DNA of 64,000 nucleotides from Diorhabda sublineata (Eukaryota; Arthropoda; Insecta; Coleoptera; Chrysomelidae), in NCBI RefSeq assembly GCF_026230105.1, contig NC_079480.1, positions 29,864,488 through 29,928,487 of the forward strand, in the 5' to 3' direction. Both the position numbers and the translations under genes were made by a program. Shown in pieces: positions 47,128-58,339 of this stretch. The first letter of the stretch is position 1; each line of letters starts with the position of its first letter. The notes under the pieces are model-generated. The model was not told where the DNA came from, searched no databases, and saw only the letters and a program-made list of their open reading frames with translations.

Positions 47128-47349
47128 TAAACCTCAACAATAATAAATTATATTTTTGGCATTCAGCTATAGGAAACACTAGATAAAAAATAATGAGTAT
47201 TTCTTAATGATGTCGAAAAGCGAAAAATATGGGTGATTTATTTGAAATAACAAAGTTCATTATTTTACCGGAAAAAGGAAATATCTGACAACAATGTAAA
47301 TACCATCATAATACCTGCCGTATCACAAGACACTTGTACACAAAAATTT

Positions 47350-48390
47350 ATAAAAATCATACCGAGATAATAAAACTCACTCTGTATAAATATCTTGATG
47401 CAAAGGATGTAACGTTAATAAAAAAGATATATTGGAATCAGACGGCGATAGTAAAGATAAATGACTTATTAACAGACGAAATACCAGTTGAGCGAGGAGT
47501 AAGACAGGGATGTGTGGTGTCGCCAGTCCTATTTAACTTATATTCTCAAGTTATATTTAAAAAGGCACTATGGGGAAGAACAGAGGAAATGAAGATAGGC
47601 GGAGAAGTAATAAATACAATTCGCTTTGCCGATGATACGGTGTTACTGGCAGAATCAATTGATGGCTTGCAATCCTTGCTTGAATGTGTGAACAGGGAGA
47701 GTGAAAAAATGGGACTCTCAATGAATACAAACAAGACAAAGTTCATGGTTATATCTAAATACACAATCAACAATTGCCAACTACATCTTGATGGAAGACC
47801 AATTGAGAAGGTAGCAAGCTACAAATACTTGGGGACCCAAATTACATCTGACTTAAATATGGACGAAGAAATCAAAAGTAAAATCGAAATGGCAAGAAAG
47901 GCATTTACCAAGTATAAAACCTATAAAGTATAAGGATTAAGATTTGTACACTACTACGTATGGTCCGTATTATTATATGGAGTTGAAACTTGGATGCTGA
48001 AAGCTCAGATAACAAAAAAACTTGATGCATTTGAATTCTGGCTATATCGTAAAATGCTTAAGATCCCATGGACTGCAAAGACAACAAATGCAAAAGTGCT
48101 AACCAGAATAGGCAGAGAACTATCACTGATACGGACCATAAAACAAAGGAAAACAGCGTACTTAGGTCACATACTGAGAGGAGACAAGTATATTCTTCTG
48201 CAAACAATTATGCAAGGCAGGGTAGATGGTAGACGGGGTGTCGGGAGAAAGAAGAAGTCATGTGAGAAACTGGACGAATATGAGTGTGCCAGAATTGTTT
48301 CACAAAGCAAAAGATAGAGAATCATTTAAAGTGGTGGTCGCCAACCTCCGTTAGGAGAAGGCATGGAAAGAAGAAGAATATATACATACA
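47350..48390 (+). pseudogene. LINE reverse transcriptase, 5'-truncated, nearly open
   Basis: The plus frame carries YKYLDAKDVTLIKKIYW, VERGVRQGCVVSPVLFNLYS (finger/palm), the catalytic TIRFADDTVLLAES box at about 47618-47660, MGLSMNTNKTKFMVIS and ASYKYLGTQI. Only one stop (TAA, 47931-47933) separates it from the in-frame continuation YGVETWMLK, FEFWLYRKMLKIPW and YLGHILRGDKY, ending near 48317. A frameshift at about 48260-48280 leads to WTNMSVPELFHKAKDRESFK and VVVANLR. Endonuclease and 5' part are absent, as usual for LINE copies. This is the best preserved LINE in the window. Confidence 0.92.
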
Positions 48391-48399
48391 TCGTTTTAA

Positions 48400-48725
48400 A
48401 ATCGAGCACAGATCGAACGCGATGCTTCTATTCGACGGTCTAATAAAATCATATCATGAACTGCATCGATATTTTCGGGGACTGACACAGAAACTGGCCT
48501 TCCCTATCGGTCATCATCTTCAATAGAAAATTTACCTCTTTTGAAGCTTGCAGTCCAATTTTTCACGGTCGCATAAGAGAGACATAGATCACCAAGGGTA
48601 TTAAGTATATCTTCGTGAATCTGCTCTATGCTCTATGCTATCTCACAGGGTCTTTCCTGGTTGAAATCAAATAACAAAGATGGGGATGTGATTTTATCTG
48701 ACTCTTGATCAGCACTGTGTGCCAT
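48400..48725 (-). pseudogene. Mariner transposase N-terminal fragment
   Basis: The minus strand encodes HEDILNTLGDLCLSYATVKN, then WTASFKRGKFSIEDDDR and GRPVSVS. This is the second HTH and linker of classical mariner transposases (SY-x-TVKNW-x-x-F-x-RG-x-x-SIEDD-x-R-x-GRP). Catalytic regions are missing. It sits between two LINE fragments. Confidence 0.75.
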
Positions 48726-48739
48726 GAAATAAACTTATC

Positions 48740-49310
48740 TTGAAAGTATGAAATATCCTATTTTATGTGACATTAAAACTTTATTATTAAATTTGAGTAT
48801 TACCTTCATTTGGGTTAAAGGACATATTGGAATACGTAGTAATAAAACAGCTGATCGATTAGCAAAAGATTCAGTACTAAATGTAGGTGTCCTGGCAAAA
48901 ACACTGGGATACTGCCTCACGATCCTCAAATAACACCTATTTTCAAATTTATTCTACTATATCCTCACCCCCGAACTTTATATTTAAATACACAACTTCG
49001 AAATTTTACTCAGCAAGTATCCTTAGTACGAAGACTGGTCATGGGAGATATCCCGCCCATCTTGCCAGGCTAGGTATTATACAATCATCAGTCTGTACCT
49101 GCGATGATAATTCTTGTGATGATCTCAATCACATTTTTTTCGGATACAGCAATCACATTCATCAAACAAACAATTTGTTGCAGCTACTTGTTAAACAAAA
49201 CTACTCTCTACCTCTGAATCTCACACACCTTTTGAGCGTGGATAGCCGACGGACTTTGGATCTATTGGTAAATTTTATCGAAGATACTAAAATTAATCTT
49301 TAAGTAGTAT
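48740..49310 (+). pseudogene. LINE RNase H domain and tail remnant
   Basis: Frame 48748-48933 ends an RNase H domain: ITFIWVKGHIGIRSNKTADR with LAKDS, where the His and Asp of the family's catalytic set are visible. After a frameshift the tail frame 48887-49303 reads TGHGRYPAHLARLGI, then SSVCTCDDNSCDDLNHIFF, the Cys/His tail of Jockey/I/R1-type ORF2 proteins. It ends with stop at 49301. A CACTCACTCACTCAC stretch at 49358-49375 may belong to its 3' region. Confidence 0.85.
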
Positions 49311-49607
49311 CATCGAATAATTCTGTGGCTGATGGACTTGCTTCCAAGTCATTTGCTTTCACTCACTCACTCACTTCGTGAATCTTCTTACCTCTTAACC
49401 CTTTTAACGATAGATACTTGATGATGGCTCGATACTCCAATTTTTCGATTTTCAGAATTTCGCTTGACATCTTTTTTCTTTTAATTTATTGCGTAACTCT
49501 GGTTTACTTTTTTGACGTCAAACTTTACACTAACACTTCTAATAAGTTATTGTGCGTTGCAATATATTTGCAATATTTTGTTTATGCATGAAACTGGTCT
49601 AGGCTAA

Positions 49608-49870
49608 AGCCGCGTTTACACCGGAGTTAATAACATGAGTTTTTAACATTTTTGTTATTAACTGATGTTAATAACAAAACTTTTGTTATCAACATTTCCT
49701 TTGATCTTTACCGACTCTAGATGGATAACATAAATCTTGTTAATAACATGGAATTTTCTGTTGAAAACACGAGTTATTAACTTTTGTTAAGAGAAGTTTT
49801 TTGGCGATTCAGCTAAGTTAATAACTTTTTGTTAAAAACTCGTGTTATTAACTCCGGTGTAAACGCGGCT
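49608..49870. mobile_element. MITE with about 41-bp TIRs and TAA target duplication
   Basis: The left end AGCCGCGTTTACACCGGAGT and following TAATAACATGAGTTTTTAAC is mirrored at the right end with one mismatch. TAA at 49605-49607 and 49871-49873 forms a 3-bp duplication, which fits the PIF/Harbinger superfamily. The interior contains at least seven partial copies of GTTATTAAC or its mirror. The length is 263 bp with no coding frame. The intact ends suggest recent movement. Confidence 0.9.
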
Positions 49871-49873
49871 TAA

Positions 49874-52013
49874 CTAGATATAAATATATCCTCGTATATG
49901 TAGTACAATATAATTACGAAGTATACCAACCAAAAATTGTTAAAAATCCTCTTGTGATATATAGTTCAAGGCATAGTAAATATTGAATATCTACTAGCCA
50001 GTAATTTGGATAAGTCTTTGAAAAAGACTACCTAGAGTCTACTACAATGAGTTCATTACTACCGTATAACAAGTTATGGTTAGCTCGGTTCTTTTCGTTT
50101 ATATTACTATTCCAAATTACTAATGAAGGATGAGTTGAAGAGAAACTCACCAAGTACACTGACTTAGATAAGACAGACATATCGCATGCTTAAAGAGGGC
50201 ACCATTAGCTTGCAGCACGATGCATGAATGTTTGATAGAGCATTTGTTCCAATATTAAGAACGAGAATAAGATGAAAAAAGTGTTTATAATATATTTGAA
50301 AATACATACAATTATTGTATAGATGGTTCACACAGATCCTTGGATGACTCTGTCAGACTAAATAGAAGCAAATTAGGCAACTATGGAAATAACGGATATT
50401 ATGATGGTATTTTATCGGCAATTCTGATGGTTTCGTAAAAACGTTACAACTAGAAAATCCATTAATCATTTTTCGCACCTAGTACACTGATTCTTCTGTT
50501 AAGGTAGTTTGAAAATAAGGAACTTTCGCGATAATGGTCAATTTATTGGTTTTTAAGTATAAACTGCCGTAAAAAACATTTAAATATCTCGTCGTCGACC
50601 AAACTACTCGTCAGAAGTGAAATTCAAATTCCTTGTCTCGACAATAAAACTTGAATTTTCCATAATTTTGTGGCAAGTAAAATTGGTTGTTAAGGTTTAT
50701 AACCGCAGACGGCGCCAAATAAAACATTGTCGTCAAGCATGGTAGAGGTGTTTTTTTAATTTGAATACGTGCCGGTGATTTATGCTTAAACTGTATAATA
50801 TAGTAGAAAAAACAGTGGATTTTTTCATTACTTTTATTATTATCTTACTGAAACAGACACAGTAGTAGATTGACAAGCAGGAATGGATTTATACTTATCA
50901 AAACTAACTGAATTGCATGTACGTACAAAGTACACCATAAAAATGTATTCAATAAATGTTTGATCACACCTCATAATTGCTTTGGTTACATTCATTAAAT
51001 CATACCATGGGTGTCAACTTTATAGTAACTCTTAGCAATAAATTGATCATTTGAATATTTATTGTAAATTGAACCAGATACGTGCTCTCAGCACTAGATC
51101 ATCTTATGCTCGTGCAGTAAATCACATTTTCCCAGATTTTCTAATACTTAGATAATTCTGTAGTGACATAGTGTATGTAACAGCACAGATTCTAAAACGC
51201 AATTCAACTATTAGTTTTATACGAATTATAAAGTGGTATGTGACACCCACCATTTTATGCACAACAGTTACTACTTGGATGCTGCATATATCATAACTAC
51301 AACTTTCTATAGGTGGTTTACCATCGCTCAATTTTTATTTTTGATAATTGCTCGAAGTCGGATAGAAACCATTCAATTAGACTATTACAATTATAATAAA
51401 TACTGTATATGTATATAATAATAAGCGTGAAATTTTATAATTCTAAACATTTTTCAAATTATCCTTCCTATATGACGTTCAACAAGAAAGAATGCTTTGA
51501 TGTACAAAGTGTAAGTAGAAACCTTTAATAGCAAAACTTAATTTGTAACAAGAATGATATTTTGAATAAAAATCGTTAAAATAAGAATGTGCGGAGATGA
51601 AATAACAATCTTAGCTTTAAAGAGTTCGCAATGTTTCTATGGAAATTCTAAGCAATATAAACGTGAATAAAATTTGTAAAATAACTAGTAAATTTGATTT
51701 ATTGTATTTAATACTTTTTCTTTTGATGAATTGATGTGGTTCTCACATCTTTAGATAACAAGTGTTCTGAATGTGGTTCAGTTTTTTCTAGTTTAAAGGT
51801 GGGAAAAACTACCCCAATATTTGAAAAGAAAAATCGAACCTATTGCAAAACTATGATGCATGCAAGATGTTCATGTACGTATATAAAAATGACGGATCTA
51901 TTATATAGATGTAAACTGTTGACAATCCTCATACATTTTCAAAATTGTCAGATGGCTAATAAATTATTATGTGCTGAACAATCATATTTTATACCCAAAA
52001 ATATTTAGTTTAG
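49874..52013. other. Intergenic or intronic, no assignable content
   Basis: AT-rich sequence with short frames (51122-51331 minus, 51233-51418 plus, 51736-52008 plus). The last contains one Cys-x2-Cys pair but no complete zinc finger. I see no exon or repeat boundary with support. Confidence 0.45.
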
Positions 52014-53264
52014 AGATTGTATGTTTTTTATACCTTCATGACAATGCATGGCAATCGGCCCTGACACCATACTTGACGATTCCTATATAAGATGACTTCC
52101 TGAATCCAAATATGACCTCAGTTTTCCCCATCCTCCCCATCACCCCCGGTTTGTAGCAACATTCTTACTTCATACTTATTCTTCACATATTTTTCACTTA
52201 TTTTTTACATATTTCAACTTTTAGCCTTTAAACATCCGAAAGCAGGTAATAAAATTTATAACAAAGTGTATGGCAACATTGTTACTATTTAAAAGTATGA
52301 AGTAACTACAATGAAACATGAATGAAAATATAGAGAACAGTTAGACATTTTCACTGCACTACGCTAGCGTTGTTAATACCACACGCACATAAATTCGCGG
52401 AGGAATTTACGACAAGATTAAACTTTTCGTTATAGTAACAACGTTATTTTTATCGTAACAAACATTACTCCGTACGGAAACTTCCTCCGCAAGAAAATTT
52501 TACCCCTAGTCCTTTGTTCCCGAAGGAAAATATCTATTTGCTACCTACAACTTCAAACTTGGATTGATCAAGCAGTTTGTGGAAATAATGACAGGTGCCG
52601 GATTTCAATTTTTGAAAATTTCCTTGTTTTAGCGAAGCTAAAATGAGTTTTTTGGGTACCCAAATTAAACAATTTTTCCGAGATTAGACGTTTAATGAAC
52701 ACCTAAATCGAACAGAAAACGTGATTAGCATACATTCCAAAACGTGTGTGTGTGTGGTAACCGAAAAAGTGATGACTATGTCGCTCACGTCGACAAATTG
52801 CTGTTAGGGTACATGGGATGTCTCTTCAATTGCACCTGGACTTCTTTCCTAAAAATTTAGGAACAATTTCCGATGAAAACGGGAAACAGATCCATCAAGT
52901 CATTGTTAATATAGAGGAGAGTTTTAAGGGTGGAATGAAATGCAAGCATTTTGGACAATTCTGCTGATTTTTGAGACGAGACAGCTGTACCTCAGGGTAT
53001 ATAAGAAAACCAAGTACAAAATAATGGTACATATCTTCACTATTTACAGCTAAAATAGTTCTTTTATCTTTACCCTTTCAAATAAAATCCATGTCCATAA
53101 GTTTAATATTGTTATTGAAAAGTGGTAAAAATAGAAGTAAAAATATAGATATAAATAAATAAATAAATAAATAAAAATATAAATATATAAAAATAGAAGC
53201 TCCCCCACAAAATTGTAAGTGATAGAAAACACTGACAGTTGTATTTGGATTTAGGATGTCATAT
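52014..53264 (+). repeat. Unclassified 1.2-kb repeat family, copy 2
   Basis: Colinear with 35673-36910. The plus strand keeps traces FLGTQIKQF, FNEHLN, HLDFFP-like, NLGTISDENGK-like and FLRRDSCTSGY-like peptides across frames, matching the coding trace of copy 1. About 400 bp around 52330-52730 differ or are extra compared with copy 1. It ends close to the hAT insertion at 53273, and the hAT target duplication lies at its edge. An AAAT-rich microsatellite lies at 53148-53190. Confidence 0.7.
53148..53190. repeat. (AAAT/ATAA)n microsatellite
   Basis: A run of about six AAAT-type units followed by irregular AAATAT. It causes the low-complexity minus frame 53050-53232, which is not a gene. Confidence 0.9.
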
Positions 53265-53272
53265 TACATAAG

Positions 53273-53972
53273 CAGAGCCGGACTTAGAGTCATCGTGGCC
53301 CCCGGGCCAAAATACTTAAGGGGCCTAAAAATAGTTCAAAATTACGTTCATAAATTAAAAATATTTTTTTCTTATTTTGCTACCTACAAATTCTTCAATA
53401 ACACTAGTGCAGTCCATCGATTTCAGTAGCTCATTTTCAATACACAATACGCTTTATTGATTTAGTAGTTTTTTTTTTGAGTCATTGTGGTTCGGTGGTC
53501 ATCTTTAATTAAGGAGAGCCTTGAAAACGATCTTTCCCCACTAGCATTTGATGGCATTATACTTAAAAATATTCGCATAGCGATCTCAACGTTTGAAAAA
53601 ATAGCAAATAGTTTTTCTTCATACATCAATTGATACATTTCACCAAAGAAAAGTTTTTTGGTCGGTTCGAAAACATTTGCGTTTAGTAGATGGCATTTAA
53701 AATGAATAAATTCAGACTATATTGGCTGCATCGAAGTCCTTGGGGTAAAAAGTACAAAGCTTTTCACAAGAGTTTGAAATCTGCGGATCACTCAACGTCA
53801 GAATTTCGGTGATGAAAGAAAATTTATGTTGATTCTGAACATTGGCTATGGATGTATTTTTTCGCTTGCATTCATATGTTTAAAAATCAATCATATGGCT
53901 CGTCGCGAGGCACCCCCGCAGCGGGGGCCCTCGGCGCACGCCCGGGTTGGCCCATGCCTAAGTCCGGTTCTG
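53273..53972 (-). mobile_element. hAT element with perfect 8-bp target duplication
   Basis: The 700-bp element has ends CAGAGCCGGACTTAG (53273) and, inverted, CAGAACCGGACTTAG (53972), typical CAGxxCCGG hAT termini. TACATAAG flanks it on both sides (53265-53272 and 53973-53980), an exact 8-bp target duplication. The right 75 bp is strongly GC-rich (CCCCCGCAGCGGGGGCCC). Inside is the C-terminal piece of a hAT transposase on the minus strand, so this is a deletion derivative of an autonomous copy. Confidence 0.95.
53400..53820 (-). pseudogene. hAT transposase C-terminal fragment
   Basis: Minus-strand translation of about 53620-53480 gives AIRIFLSIMPSNASGERSF, then SRLSLIKDDHRTTM. This is the hAT C-terminal dimerisation domain (A-x-x-ERSFS-x-L-x-x-IK-x-x-RSTM). 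The neighbouring KKLFFGEMYQLMYEEKLF belongs to the same region. The N-terminal BED finger and catalytic triad are absent. The frame is short and ends shortly after. Confidence 0.85.
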
Positions 53973-54432
53973 TACATAAGAGTCACCAAGATTAGTGCCG
54001 GAGCTTCATTACAAGTGTAACCGATGGTATTGGTTGAAAACTGTTTTCGAATTTATAAAAATCTTCTGCAATATTAAATATAAAAATGAATATTTTCTCG
54101 ATCATTTTCATTGGATATAATTTGGTGATAAGATTTGGTACAGGCGCCGCATTGATTTAACCCGTCTCTGCTGTTTTGATCGACATTACACTCACAGATT
54201 GCGTCTGTTATTCGCTGCTTTATGGTGATTGCATATTAAATAGTTTTTCCGTCAAACTACCTAATTTAATTGATAATTTGTCGCGTCTTAATTCAAAGAC
54301 CGTGAACTTTCAGGATCAACTACAATAATATTATTCAATTGAGAAACGAAACGTGACCTTTTTATCATATCATCACATTTTCGATGAGATCCAGATGTTT
54401 GCTCATACTAACTAATAAGTCGCAAATTTAAA

Positions 54433-54522
54433 ATGAATATTCGATTTCGGGTTTTATCAATTTTTTGTCTTTACACGTTTGTCTACGGGACAGTAGTAGA
54501 AGAGGACTGGCATAAATTCAAG
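54433..54522 (+). CDS. Cathepsin L-like cysteine protease, exon 1
   Basis: ATG at 54433 opens a 30-codon exon: MNIRFRVLSIFCLYTFVYGT, a signal peptide with a hydrophobic core, then VVEEDWHKFK, the start of the I29 inhibitor propeptide. It ends with AAG before donor GTAAAT (54523), phase 0, and joins exon 2 exactly in frame. The family is secreted or lysosomal papain-type protease, often digestive in insects. No other ATG precedes it in frame close by. Confidence 0.85.
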
Positions 54523-56460
54523 GTAAATCATAATTCATATGTAGTTTTCCATCAGTGATGTGTTCTAATCAATCAATTCTTTCAGTTTGTATTGTATGTT
54601 TGTATTATTGTATATTGTGACATTCAACTGGATGCGGCCTGTCATATTCCTGATAGGACTATAATAGATAACATATACATAAATTATTTATTATAAAATA
54701 TTTTATTATTAAGGTTGATAATGTTCTGTACAATAATACCTCAATAAGACCTCTCTATCGGAAACTATATTACTACTAGTACTATTTTTCTGAAATTTTG
54801 CATACGGAATTTCTCTAAGCACGTTCCAATTAAAATATTTTCATTTATGTACGATTTTCTGTTTTGATAGATCACAAATTTATTTTTGGTTAAACAGAAA
54901 ATATATTGCGTTTCTAGTTTCAACGTGTATTTCATAATTTTCATTTATTCCCATTTTTTTTAATCTGACAAAAATTTAGTCAAATATCACCAAAATTCAC
55001 CTAGCGGTCTTTCCATTTCTCCCAAAATATTTTTAAATTGGACTATCCCACAAATTGTGTTAACGAAATTTTTTTAAGCAGGAACCCAATTTTTACGTTA
55101 GAAAATTTGAAGGATTCGAACTAATATCTTAATATCTAAAATAAACAGTTTCCGTATTGCCGTATGATTATACTACTTATCTGAATTATCAGTAAGCTAA
55201 AAACAAATGCCGAACCCTTAATAAAGAATCATATTAATCATCCATGGAAAATTTGACATGTTTATTGAAGTTGCCGGTAAAGCCTCCCAGCACGATATGG
55301 AGATTAGATAGTTAAAAGTACAGTCATGAATTAATTAATGATCTGAACACTTATAGCAGTTATTTCTTAATGATTGTTTGTAACTACAAAGGAACTTACT
55401 GGATATGTTGTTCTAAATCTAGACCGTAAGAAACTATAGTCTATTTCAGAGAGGTATGGAGTAATAAAATGGGGAATTCCGTCTAGTTCTGTTCAATTTC
55501 GGTGCCGGCTTTGGTTGGTAGTATTATCGGAAGAACTCATTGTTTTACCTTTTCTATTTTAATGCAAATCAATATTAGCATTCTAGGTCGATTCAAAAAT
55601 ATGGAGGAAAAAGAATATTTGTTATTATAGATACAACGGTAAAAAAAATTTTTTAATATTAGTGAATGAAGGACTTAGCCCTTAGTCTTCAGAAAAAAAA
55701 CCAGATATCCCGCTTAAATTCTCATGCATATCTTGTAACGAACAAATAAGTTTGAATGGTAAGGATTCACCCGAGCCAGAGTTCATAAGTAGGGTGTGCT
55801 GCAATTTTTTTTTGTAACTACTCACCTGTTAACTTTATATTGGTAAACATGGTAATGTTTCTTGAATTTTAATTCCTGCTTTTCGAGCAATATCGATTAA
55901 TCCTTGAGCCAATAATGCATTTTATTAACGTATTTACTGTGTAGTCTTTCTAGGTGTATCTACCAGAAACCTACATCTAATACTTTTAAACATATTGTCC
56001 TTTTTTCTCTGCAACCAAGGAAACGGAAATATGAATGTGATCGGCCATGTTTGTCTGGATTTTTTTTAAATAGATTTGGTTTCTTTGTATTTGGTTATGT
56101 CATGAGATGGATCTGTTGCGAGATTTGTTTTTTCTACGGGTTCTAGAGCGGAATTTTCATGAGAGAGTACAAGTTCAGTATTGTACAAATGTTCTTGTTA
56201 GACAAAGCTGCACTAGAGGATACAGCTGCATAATCGAAGAATTTCTATGTCTACGAATTTGCGGTGGTGAGGTGGAAAGTACACTGTCCGAATAAAAGCA
56301 TAGCGTGCGCAAAATAAACGTCCAAAAACCGCTACAGTCGTGATAATTTCGAATATAATTATCACATTGCTTTTAATTTTTTTTTACTATATAACGAAAC
56401 TCTCTGGAGCATATCAGTTGACACTCTGAACGTTGAGAATTTATTATCTGTTTTTTGCAG
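54523..56460 (+). other. Intron 1 of the cathepsin L-like gene
   Basis: The 1938-bp intron has donor GTAAAT and acceptor TTTTTTGCAG. I see no recognised repeat. The frame 56107-56295 has no known motif and contains several Cys, probably chance. Confidence 0.8.
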
Positions 56461-56784
56461 GAAGAATATGGAAAACAATATAAGAAATCGGAAGAGGAAC
56501 ACTTTTTTGGAAATTTCAAGAAAAATCTACTAGAAATAGAAAATCACAATAAACTTTTCCAACAAGGGTTAACTACGTATAAAAAAGGAATAACAAGATT
56601 TGCTGATTTATCGGGAGAAGAATTTATAGAGAAATATATGTTATTTGAAGCTCCTCTGAAGAAATATGAAGACTTTATTAATAAAACTTCCAATTCTACC
56701 AAATATTTCAATTGGAAAGATAAAGGAGCTGTAACTGTAGTGAAAAATCAGGATATTTGTGGAGCTTGTTGGCTTTACAGTGCT
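56461..56784 (+). CDS. Cathepsin L-like cysteine protease, exon 2 (gene incomplete)
   Basis: The 108-codon exon continues the I29 propeptide: EEYGKQYKKSEEEHFFGNF, NLLEIENHN (ERFNIN-like pattern) and GITRFADLSGEEF. The mature start FNWKDKGAVTVVKNQ leads to the active site DICGACWLYSA, which keeps the oxyanion Gln and catalytic Cys. The usual CGSCWAFS is here CGACWLYS. The donor GTAAGT follows at 56785. The catalytic His and Asn would lie in later exons. None was recognised before 64000, so the gene is either long or truncated. Without later exons it could not encode an active enzyme. Confidence 0.88.
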
Positions 56785-58330
56785 GTAAGTCTCTCTTTGA
56801 ATAAAACAATTATAGGAATTTGTGGAAATTTGTTAAAAAGAGAAAATTGCATTAAATTGACTTATTTATGAGAAATGTAAATATATTTTCTATGGTGTGC
56901 GTAATTAACAGAAGACTGCGTGGAGTAATTTGAAGTTTTTATCACTCTCACGTTAAATATAGGGTTAAATTTTATGAATGGAAGTAATTGAAATATTAGA
57001 AATATATGCTTAAAAACGTTAATAAGTTAACCAAAAATACGATCACATATCATGCAACACTTGAGGTGCAACCACAATAGAAGACAAACCTTATTCCCAG
57101 GAAGATGAAGGTTCAATGAGTGAAATGTTGGAATTGATTTTCAGTTAACACATTATGAAAATACGTTCTAATCTTCTTTAATGAATACATACTCGTAGAT
57201 ACTTATCAATTAAAATCTTTTACCACTTATCACTCTCTGGGATATTGAATTCTTCATTGAATTGAAAATGTGTAATAATAGTAACCGACCCTAACTAAAA
57301 TCTCAAGTCATTTCTTGCCGTATACTGCTTGATAGGATTCTTTTCTTATGCTTTATTTCTCCTAGGTGAATTCTACCATTATATTTTTTACTTGTTCTAT
57401 TACCACTATATTCGTTGCCTTTAAATTATTCAAAGTTTCTTTGTAGAGTTACATTCACACTTGTTATAGGTATACTCCTTTTGTTCCAAATAGTCTTATG
57501 TTACTTTGAACTATATCATAAACAACAGCTTTATATGATTTATATTACAATGGGAAACAAATATTTGGAATAGAGTCTTGAATACTGTGTCTAGCGAAAG
57601 TTGTTCAAAATGAGAATTATTTTCATGTCCTATTCCAGAAAAAAATGATATTTTTGCTCGTTTTCAAATTGCGAAAAGTGAATTCGATTAATGATGGAAA
57701 ACCGAAATAACAATAAAGAGTGATGTGAAAGCGGAACATTAAAATTCGAACATAGTATTGATTTGATACTGACAACCAAAACGCACATCTGTATATCGAA
57801 ATTCTATTTATATTGCAATCATTCAAACATTCTTCAGGTTACTGGACCAAGATTTATAAACTAAGCTTAAACGTACTTTGTTAAATTCTTCTGTATAAAA
57901 AACTGACAGGTACCAGAGCACTTTTTTTCATTTTGACAAAAGAAAAATGTTATTTCATAAAAAGGTTCTTTAAACCTTTGACAATTGATCAATTTATCCA
58001 CAAGTTTTGCTTCATTATCGTTGAATATAGTCACATCCTCAATCAAAATCCTTTATTTGCATCTGATACATATCTTTTGGAGAGTGGCCATTTTATGTTG
58101 GTTACAATGGAAAGAATCAACCGAGATGTACTAAATATGTAAATGAAAGTGTGAACTGTTCTCATAAATAATTATTGAGGTTTCTAAGAATGGTCTGTCC
58201 AATATTTTCCATTCCATAAGTTTATGTTTAATGGATATTTTGAATTCTAAGATTAAATCATCTTCCCATCATATCCTAATAAAATATTATAAATTTTTAA
58301 TAGTGAACGTACTCAGAACGTGTTATCATA
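56785..58330. other. Downstream of cathepsin exon 2, no exon recognised
   Basis: I searched by eye for the expected GCNGG, DSYPY or NHAV-type cathepsin exons on the plus strand and found none. Short frames (57623-57826 minus, 57933-58142 plus) show no motif. It is probably intron. Confidence 0.5.
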
Positions 58331-58339
58331 GAGTGCTAT

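Noticed and set aside
52746..52758. Short GT dinucleotide run
   Set aside because: Only about six units, common simple sequence with no context.
53050..53232. Tyr/Phe/Leu-rich 60-residue minus frame
   Set aside because: It is translation of an AAAT microsatellite.
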